Positions 30,188 to 35,648 of a DNA stretch of 35,648 nt are shown here, one piece after another. Under the pieces are notes generated by a model, which saw only the letters and a list, made by a program, of their open reading frames with translations, searched no databases and had not been told where the DNA came from. The translations under genes and the position numbers were made by a program. Source of the stretch: an uncultured Ruminiclostridium sp. (GTDB lineage Bacteria > Bacillota > Clostridia > Oscillospirales > Ruminococcaceae); NCBI GenBank assembly GCA_910588335.1, contig CAJUQV010000006.1, forward strand, positions 1 to 35,648, given 5' to 3'. The first letter of the stretch is position 1. Every line of letters begins with the position of its first letter.

Positions 30188-31906
30188 TTATCTTCTCTTC
30201 CTGCGCACTATTACCACAACTCCCGCCGCCACTACCAACAGAGGAACCGCCACTGCGAACACGATCGTTATGGCTCTCACCTGAGAAGCCGTTATCTCAA
30301 AGGTCTGTACGGAGAAGGACTTGGGCGATACCGATATCTCCACATTGTCCTTTCCGCTGGCAAAGTTGAAGATATTTAAAAATATATCCGAGTTGTTAAG
30401 GTAGGCCGCCTCCATAAAGCTGCGGTCAAGAATATAATGTCCGCTTACCGCGTAAATTCTGCTCTGATGCGGTTCAACCCCCTCATAAAAAGTCTTTGAC
30501 GAGCCTGCCACCACGGGAAACGCTCCGGATCGCTCCGCTTTCGATGGGTCAAAACCGTCCAGTCCGTCAAAGGGAGCCACTACCGAGCCTTCATATGAGG
30601 AAATTATTGCTTCGGTTTTATAAATGGAATATTCGTCAAAAAGAAGCTCAATGGGCTTGAAACGGTCGCCCTGCGTCTGCTTTGTCTGAGTATCCACTCC
30701 GCTGCTGTAATCGCCCTCTTTAAATTCAAGTATCTGATAAGTGCTTCCGCCGTTAAATGCGTAGTCGTTTGTCTGATACACATAACCCGAATCCATTGAA
30801 AGCCCCCAGTCTTTAAGATAAGCGTTTATATTGGGGAGCACGTCCACAGTGGAAGCGGCTACATACATAAAGTTCTTGTCATATTTGCCGCCGTTGTCCA
30901 GCCATATGTCTATTTTATTCAGATCGTCGTTGCTCAGATCGTAAATGGGAGCGAAAAGTATAGCAAAATCTATATCCGAATCTATTTTTTCAACGCTTGA
31001 CAGTTTAAGTTCCTCCACAATATAAGCGTTGGCCTCCAACATACTTACCAGAGCGGTCGGCGACGAAGCGCCGTAATCCTCGGTAAGCACCGCCACTCTT
31101 ACGGGATCGTCGTTTGTAACGTTCATTATCCCCGAAAGAAAGCATCTTTCCGCCGCAGCGTAATATTCCACGGTAAGCGCCCCCGAAGAACCGTAACCCA
31201 ACTGATAATACATACTGTATGTTTCCGCCGTTATCTCGTTGCCGTTAAAGCTGTATTTGGGGGAGAGATAATCGTTGGGGGTAATTATAACGTTTCTTCC
31301 CGTTTTTTCCGATTCGATTATAATGGAACCCGCCGTAAGAGTCGCGCCGTAGCTGGAATAAAAAGCAGGATTGGAGTCGAGATCAAGGTACTGCGCGGTG
31401 ATTTTCGGGTTATTGGCCGCGAAAGTCTTGACTATCTCGCTCACCTGTTTGTAATAAGAGCCGGCGTTTTCAAAATCCGATTCCTCAACGGTGACCGTCA
31501 TACGGATATTGTCCTCTATTCCCTTGATATAATCTACGGTCGTACCGTCAATGGAATACATTGAGTTATCGGTAAGGTCGGCGGTAATGTCAAACCTGTC
31601 CAGCACCATATTGAAAATAATATTTATCAAAACGATGGCGGCGACGAAAATAACGGTGACCGTGACGGACAGCGCCCCGTACTTAAAGCGTTTTTTTCTT
31701 CCGCTCAGCGGCTTTTCCCTAACTGCCAATTCGCTTTTCACCCTGCTTTCTTTTATCCCTTCGGACTTTTCCGCCTTATCTTCGCCGTCTCCGCCGCTTA
31801 CGGCGTCCGGATTCTTAACTTCGGCGCCGTCCTTAAGCTCTGCGGCTTCGGGCGTCTCCTTGATTTCTTCGCCTTCTTTATTTAAATCAATGTCTTTTTT
31901 ACTCAT
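30188..31906 (-). CDS. GldG-like ABC transporter auxiliary protein
   Basis: Of 572 aa, residues 1-70 are acidic and Lys-rich and cytoplasmic. A membrane helix follows (about 75-100, VTVTVIFVAAIVLINIIF). Then comes a GldG-type domain (about 110-540) with FDITADLTDNSMYSID, DYIKGIEDNIRMTV and the substrate-binding-like NPKITAQYLDLDSNP. A C-terminal helix (about 545-567, ITIVFAVAVPLLVVAAGVVVIV) is followed by RRKRR. This is the layout of GldG/IFT52-like proteins. AAAGGAACC precedes ATG 31906. It is cotranscribed with the permease and DUF4340 genes. Confidence 0.88.
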   Translation of the reverse strand: MSKKDIDLNKEGEEIKETPEAAELKDGAEVKNPDAVSGGDGEDKAEKSEGIKESRVKSELAVREKPLSGRKKRFKYGALSVTVTVIFVAAIVLINIIFNMVLDRFDITADLTDNSMYSIDGTTVDYIKGIEDNIRMTVTVEESDFENAGSYYKQVSEIVKTFAANNPKITAQYLDLDSNPAFYSSYGATLTAGSIIIESEKTGRNVIITPNDYLSPKYSFNGNEITAETYSMYYQLGYGSSGALTVEYYAAAERCFLSGIMNVTNDDPVRVAVLTEDYGASSPTALVSMLEANAYIVEELKLSSVEKIDSDIDFAILFAPIYDLSNDDLNKIDIWLDNGGKYDKNFMYVAASTVDVLPNINAYLKDWGLSMDSGYVYQTNDYAFNGGSTYQILEFKEGDYSSGVDTQTKQTQGDRFKPIELLFDEYSIYKTEAIISSYEGSVVAPFDGLDGFDPSKAERSGAFPVVAGSSKTFYEGVEPHQSRIYAVSGHYILDRSFMEAAYLNNSDIFLNIFNFASGKDNVEISVSPKSFSVQTFEITASQVRAITIVFAVAVPLLVVAAGVVVIVRRKRR

Positions 31907-31939
31907 TATTAAATCGGTTCCTTTCTTTTGGGATACGGT

Positions 31940-32644
31940 TTACGACCATCTGCGTTTTTCAAGCACTCTTACCGTTAAAAACAAAAAGATAAAAGCCACG
32001 CTTGCGAAAAAGAAAATATTGGAAAGGCTGAAGATACCTATCGTAAATTCATTGTACCTGCTGAAAAACGACAGTGAATAGAAAACGTCCTGCAAAAACT
32101 TTGTAGGCATTACCGAAGCGAACGAATCCACAAGAATAAAGGCAATGTTAAGGCCTATGCTTCCCACCGCCGCTATCATCTGATTTTCGGTGAGAGTGGA
32201 AACAAAAATTCCCGCCGAAACGCAAAGCGCTCCCAAAAGAAGCATACCCACGATGTTACCAAAGATAACCGCCCAGTTGACCGCCGCAAAACAACTTAAA
32301 ACTATCCCGTAAACCAGAAAGATCAGCATACAGATAAGCAGAATAACAAAGGCAGAAAGGAACTTTCCCATAACAAGCCTCGGAAGGCTTACCGGAGAGG
32401 TTAAAAGAAGCTGATCGGTTTTCTGCTTATTTTCCTCCGCCATAAGCCTCATCGTCAGTATGGGGATCATGATAAGCATTACAAAAAACATTCCCGTATA
32501 AACGTAGCTCATATCCACCGATTGGGAGGTCAATGTGAACAAAAACAGAAATATTCCCGAAAACAGGTAAAACACCGCTATGAACACATACCCTAACGGC
32601 GAGGTAAAATAAGACAAAAGCTCGCGCTTCATTATTGCAAACAT
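31940..32644 (-). CDS. GldF-like ABC transporter permease
   Basis: This 234-aa membrane protein has six hydrophobic segments and the family start MKRELLSYFTSPLGYVFIAVF (from residue 5). It then shows LTMRLMAEENKQKTDQLLLTSPVSLPRLVMGKF, given here in parts: LTMRLMAEENKQKT and LLLTSPVSLP, the loop seen in ABC-2 permeases of the GldF type. AAGGAGG precedes ATG 32644, which shares one base with the ATPase stop (TAATG). It forms the channel of the cassette. Confidence 0.9.
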   Translation of the reverse strand: MFAIMKRELLSYFTSPLGYVFIAVFYLFSGIFLFLFTLTSQSVDMSYVYTGMFFVMLIMIPILTMRLMAEENKQKTDQLLLTSPVSLPRLVMGKFLSAFVILLICMLIFLVYGIVLSCFAAVNWAVIFGNIVGMLLLGALCVSAGIFVSTLTENQMIAAVGSIGLNIAFILVDSFASVMPTKFLQDVFYSLSFFSRYNEFTIGIFSLSNIFFFASVAFIFLFLTVRVLEKRRWS

Positions 32645-33639
32645 TACTTTCTGTCCTCCTTTTCCTTTGAATCCAAGGCTTTCTCATATTTTTCAAGTCC
32701 GCCGTAGTTATCGCCGGTGGTAAGCTTAAGGAAGATTTCCTCAAGGGTAAGCTCGTTGGACTTCATTAAAAGTATGGGATAATTTCTTGAGGACAGCTTT
32801 TTGGATACGTCCCTGCGTATATCCGTCCCCTGCTTCGCTTCCAGGAAAAATTCATATACTCCCGGCTCCGCTTCCCTGTTTATATGCACTCTGTCCATAC
32901 CCTGAATACCCGACAGAAGCTTTTTTATGTCTTCCGGATTCCCCTCGGATCTCACAACCAGCTTATGGTCGGAGGAAAGGTTGCGGGCGAGCGCGTCGGT
33001 GGTATCGTTTGCCACTATGCTGCCGCTGCTTATTACCACTATCCTGTCGCATACCGCCTGTACCTCCGGCAGAATATGCGAGGACAAAATCACGGTATGG
33101 TGTTTCCCCAACCTTTTTATAAGAGTTCTTATCTCAATTATCTGCTTGGGGTCAAGTCCTACCGTAGGCTCGTCCAGTATAAGCACTCCGGGATTACCCA
33201 CCAATGCCTGAGCGAAGCCCACGCGCTGCTGATACCCCTTGGACAGGTTTCTTATTAACCTGTTTTTCACATCGGTTATTTTTACAAGCTCGCATATTTC
33301 CGCCAGATGACTTTCCCTGGGCAGCTTGCTTTTTTTCAGCTTATAAACGAAATTAAGATATTCCTTTACCGTCATGTCCCCGTATACGGGCGGCTTTTCG
33401 GGAAGATAACCTATGTTTTTCTTAGCCGCTATCGGATCCTCTAATATATCAATACCGTTTATTTTAGCGGTACCCGATGTGGAAGAAATATATCCCGTCA
33501 ACATATTCATGGTGGTGGACTTTCCCGCGCCGTTGGGACCTAAGAAACCCAATATTTCCCCCTCGTTTACCGAAAAGGAAATATTTCTCACCGCCGTTTT
33601 GCTTCCAAACTGTTTGGTCAGATTGCTTACCTCTATCAT
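32644..33639 (-). CDS. GldA-like ABC transporter ATPase
   Basis: The 331-aa ATPase has Walker A GPNGAGKST (about 34-42), Q-loop GYLPEKPPVYGDMTVKEYL, signature LSKGYQQRVGFAQAL, Walker B VLILDEPTVGLDPKQ and H-loop VILSSHIL. The final third carries the region typical of NatA/GldA ATPases. GLDP after the Walker B marks the ABC-2 exporter class. AAAGGAAC precedes ATG 33639. With the permease, GldG-like and DUF4340 proteins it forms one operon; the transported substrate is unknown. Confidence 0.95.
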   Translation of the reverse strand: MIEVSNLTKQFGSKTAVRNISFSVNEGEILGFLGPNGAGKSTTMNMLTGYISSTSGTAKINGIDILEDPIAAKKNIGYLPEKPPVYGDMTVKEYLNFVYKLKKSKLPRESHLAEICELVKITDVKNRLIRNLSKGYQQRVGFAQALVGNPGVLILDEPTVGLDPKQIIEIRTLIKRLGKHHTVILSSHILPEVQAVCDRIVVISSGSIVANDTTDALARNLSSDHKLVVRSEGNPEDIKKLLSGIQGMDRVHINREAEPGVYEFFLEAKQGTDIRRDVSKKLSSRNYPILLMKSNELTLEEIFLKLTTGDNYGGLEKYEKALDSKEKEDRK

Positions 33640-33663
33640 TTTTTAATGTTCCTTTCTCTAATA

Positions 33664-33723
33664 AAAATCCCCCGCCGAACCCCGGAATTGCTTCGCGATT
33701 CTGGCAGCTTATTTAAGCTGCTC
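33664..33723 (-). repeat. T-family hairpin element, second full copy
   Basis: On the minus strand it reads GCAGCTTAAATAAGCTGCCAG and so on, aligning with 12925-12988 through AGAATCGCGAAGCAATTCCG and GGCGGGGGATTTTT. It lies just upstream of the gld operon, and its end runs close to the ATPase ribosome site. Confidence 0.65.
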
Positions 33724-33726
33724 TTT

Positions 33727-33793
33727 ATACCAATCCCTTTTTAAACCGACGTAATACATACAGTTTAAAAAGGGATTGCACCCAAAATACTAA
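33727..33793. repeat. Palindrome P11 (GGGATT class with linker)
   Basis: TACCAATCCCTTTTTAAAC pairs with GTTTAAAAAGGGATTG; the loop is CGACGTAATACATACA. The linker GCACCCAAAATACTAATC follows. It is the cleanest full unit. The 210-base gap 33640-33849 holds the T element, this palindrome and no gene. Confidence 0.8.
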
Positions 33794-33849
33794 TCACATA
33801 TTTTAATATTAATGTTATCACCGTCAAGTGACAATAAGGTGAAGATTTT

Positions 33850-34755
33850 CTAAGAAGTTAACACGGCAGCTTTATCCTTTTCAAGCTGAATCCTAAGCTC
33901 CTCCATACTGTCAAACTTTCTTTCCTCCCTCATAAACTCTCTGAGTACCACTCTGGCTCTAAGGCCGTATAAATCCCCATCGTAGCCTATTATATGGGTC
34001 TCCATCTCCGGAGTTCTTTCTTCTCCCTCCTCCAATTCCACTGTTGGCTTAACGCCGATATTGGTTATGGATGGGTAATTTCTGCTTCTCACCTGAGTCC
34101 AGCTTTTATATACTCCCCTTCTGGGCGCTATCATACCAGAAGGTATAATCTGATTAATTGTCGGAAAGCCTATTTTTTTCCCGTTTTTCTTTCCTTCCCT
34201 GACTTCAAGGACATAGGTCAGCTCATAGCCCAGAAGCGTATTCGCCTTGACCAGATCCCCCTGCCTTATAAGCTCTCTTATGGTGGTGGAGCTTATCGGC
34301 TCTCCCTCGTAGGTGACCGCGGGCACTATGCGGGTTTCAATACCTCTTTCGGAGCAGATCTCGGCTAACGTCTCCGCAGTCGCTTTTCCTCCTTTGGCAA
34401 AACGGAAGTCGTATCCGCATGCCACAAATCCCGCGTTAAGCTTTTCCACAAGCACCTTATCCACAAATTCCACGGCGGACAAGTCTCTGAGATCTGCGAA
34501 ATCGGGAGCGAATATATAATTTACCCCTATGCGGGAAAGCAGTTCAAGCTTCAGATCGTAGGTTATTATGTTTTCTCTTTCCTTAAATTTCGGAAGCATT
34601 GTCTTGTTGTTGAAGGTAAAGACCACCGACATCAGGTCGGTGCGGAGCAACGCCTGCTTGATAACCTCGATATGCCCTAAATGCAGTCCGTCAAAGAAAC
34701 CCAGTGCCACCGCCGATTTACCGTTTTTACAGCCCCTTGCGGTTATATCCGTCAT
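33850..34755 (-). CDS. ribF: Bifunctional riboflavin kinase/FMN adenylyltransferase
   Basis: RibF makes FMN and FAD from riboflavin. The 301-aa protein has the adenylyltransferase domain with ALGFFDGLHLGHIEVIKQAL (17-36), VVFTFNN and the ISSTTIRELIRQGD segment (about 170-183). The flavokinase domain follows from about 190, with the KKIGFPTINQI segment and GVYKSWTQV. The order and length are normal. ATG 34753-34755 overlaps the upstream stop (ATGA), so translation is coupled. No FMN riboswitch is visible because the gene is internal to an operon. Confidence 0.95.
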   Translation of the reverse strand: MTDITARGCKNGKSAVALGFFDGLHLGHIEVIKQALLRTDLMSVVFTFNNKTMLPKFKERENIITYDLKLELLSRIGVNYIFAPDFADLRDLSAVEFVDKVLVEKLNAGFVACGYDFRFAKGGKATAETLAEICSERGIETRIVPAVTYEGEPISSTTIRELIRQGDLVKANTLLGYELTYVLEVREGKKNGKKIGFPTINQIIPSGMIAPRRGVYKSWTQVRSRNYPSITNIGVKPTVELEEGEERTPEMETHIIGYDGDLYGLRARVVLREFMREERKFDSMEELRIQLEKDKAAVLTS

Positions 34756-35648
34756 ATGCCGTCTGTCCTTTCTCCGTCAAAAAATTCCTCTTCATCGTCT
34801 ATAAAGGCGCTTTCAAGATAAGCCAGATAATCATTGTCAATATTTATTCGAGATTCCTCACCGCCGTCCGAAACATCCGTCTCCGATTCACTCTCACTGT
34901 TCCGCTCTTGCTCCCGCGTTTGTTCCTGGCGGTTCGCAGACTCGGATTGGTTTTCTTTGGCGCCTTCCAAAGAAGAAACGTCGGAAAAAATATTTTCCAG
35001 TTCGCTGTCGAAAGTGACGCGAGCCACCGCTTGCTGAACAATATCTACTTCTTTGCCGCCATTATCTTCCGCGCCGTCGGGTTCCGCTTCGGAAAATTCG
35101 CCGTTTGCGGCCTTGATATTGGCAAGAGCCTGAGCTACGATGCTGTCCTCTCCGTCTTTGACGTCGGATTTGTATCCCAATGTGGGGATATAAAGATAAT
35201 CGTCGTATTGTTCCGACTCCTCATGGGATTCCGGGGTTATATTTTTTTGCGAAACCGTCTCCGTTTCGGAGAGAAATTCCGTCCCTTCATCAACTGTTTC
35301 CGTAACAGTTTCGATTGGTTTTTCTGCCTCTTGCTCAACTGTTACCGTAACAATTTCGGCAGGTGCTTCTATCTCTTCCTCAACTGTTTCCGCTGCGGTT
35401 TCGGCGGGCGATTCTGCCTCTTCCTCAACTATTTCCGTAACGGTTTCGGCAGGTGTTTCAATTACTTTCTCAACCGTTTCCGTTACAGCTTCAACGGGCG
35501 GTTCTACCTCTTCCTTAATTGTTTCCGATACGACTTCGGCGAGTGCTTCCGTCACTTCCTCAACTGTTTCCGTAACGGTTTCGGCAGGTGCTTCAATCAC
35601 TTCCCCAACTGTTTCCGCTACAGCTTCGACGGGGGAGTCCACCTCTTC
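34752..35648 (-). CDS. Acidic tandem-repeat protein (5' end outside window)
   Basis: The frame continues past the right edge, so the start is missing; about 298 codons are visible. The upper part is at least eight units of a 15-residue repeat of the pattern EEVxEAPAETVTETV (45 bp each), rich in Glu, Val, Thr and Pro. After a spacer the rest is Glu/Ser/Asp-rich and not repetitive, including YLYIPTLGYKSDVKDGEDSI, LEGAKENQSES and a final DDEEEFFDGERTDGI. It has no recognised domain. It is translationally coupled to ribF by the ATGA overlap. Repeat length may vary between strains; the function is unknown. Confidence 0.7.
   Translation of the reverse strand, partial: EEVDSPVEAVAETVGEVIEAPAETVTETVEEVTEALAEVVSETIKEEVEPPVEAVTETVEKVIETPAETVTEIVEEEAESPAETAAETVEEEIEAPAEIVTVTVEQEAEKPIETVTETVDEGTEFLSETETVSQKNITPESHEESEQYDDYLYIPTLGYKSDVKDGEDSIVAQALANIKAANGEFSEAEPDGAEDNGGKEVDIVQQAVARVTFDSELENIFSDVSSLEGAKENQSESANRQEQTREQERNSESESETDVSDGGEESRINIDNDYLAYLESAFIDDEEEFFDGERTDGI

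Noticed and set aside
33850..34755. FMN riboswitch for ribF
   Set aside because: The gene overlaps the preceding stop codon, so there is no leader in which a riboswitch could lie.

Overview
The window reads as chromosome of a motile, endospore-forming Firmicute of moderate GC, most likely a clostridial (Oscillospiraceae/Ruminococcaceae-type) anaerobe. The evidence is a complete spoIIA operon (SpoIIAA, SpoIIAB, sigma-F), a CotF-type coat protein, a SpoIIQ-like M23 protein, a che operon, AGGAGG/AAAGGA ribosome sites and low-GC promoters. No tRNA, rRNA, CRISPR array, prophage or intact transposase was seen.

Layout. 1-3400: end of an SH3-like protein, an ECF-like sigma factor with a long C-terminal extension, a truncated epimerase start and an MsmX/UgpC-type sugar ABC ATPase. 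3884-6893: a DUF4830 protein, then a surface transglutaminase, a cyclophilin and a GNAT acetyltransferase. 7020-11773: a VanW protein facing away from uvrC-rsmD-coaD and a coiled-coil protein. 11860-16916 (minus): cheA-cheW-cheR-cheB. 17288-22194: a FliK/YlqG-like protein with internal duplications, a FlhB-tail (YlqH-like) protein, an MFS carrier and a lipoprotein with a degenerate NlpC/P60 domain; then a radical SAM protein. 23358-27051: two small coat-type proteins, the M23 protein and spoIIA. 27056-33639 (minus): a second sigma factor with an extension, then a GldA/F/G-DUF4340 ABC cassette. 33850-35648 (minus): ribF and an acidic 15-residue-repeat protein cut by the window edge.

Two things stand out. 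First, two promoters carry the same operator: four TGTAA(C/A/T) boxes at exact 11-bp spacing, with the last box overlapping the -35 by one base. This is the layout of WalR (YycF) sites. One promoter drives the NlpC/P60-like lipoprotein, whose catalytic Cys and His are replaced; the other points at vanW. Both are cell-envelope genes, so this is probably a small cell-wall stress regulon. Second, nearly every intergenic gap holds short non-coding repeats: a modular palindrome family with several stem-loop classes on shared flanks and linkers, a 159-bp TIR element with diverged relatives, a 179-bp TIR element, and a hairpin element with GCAGCTTA arms. They sit inside operons (spoIIA, che, gld), in leaders and at gene ends, and look like transposase-less mobile or RNA-structural elements.

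Functional assignments are from motif reading; regulator identities and the mobility of repeats are inferences.
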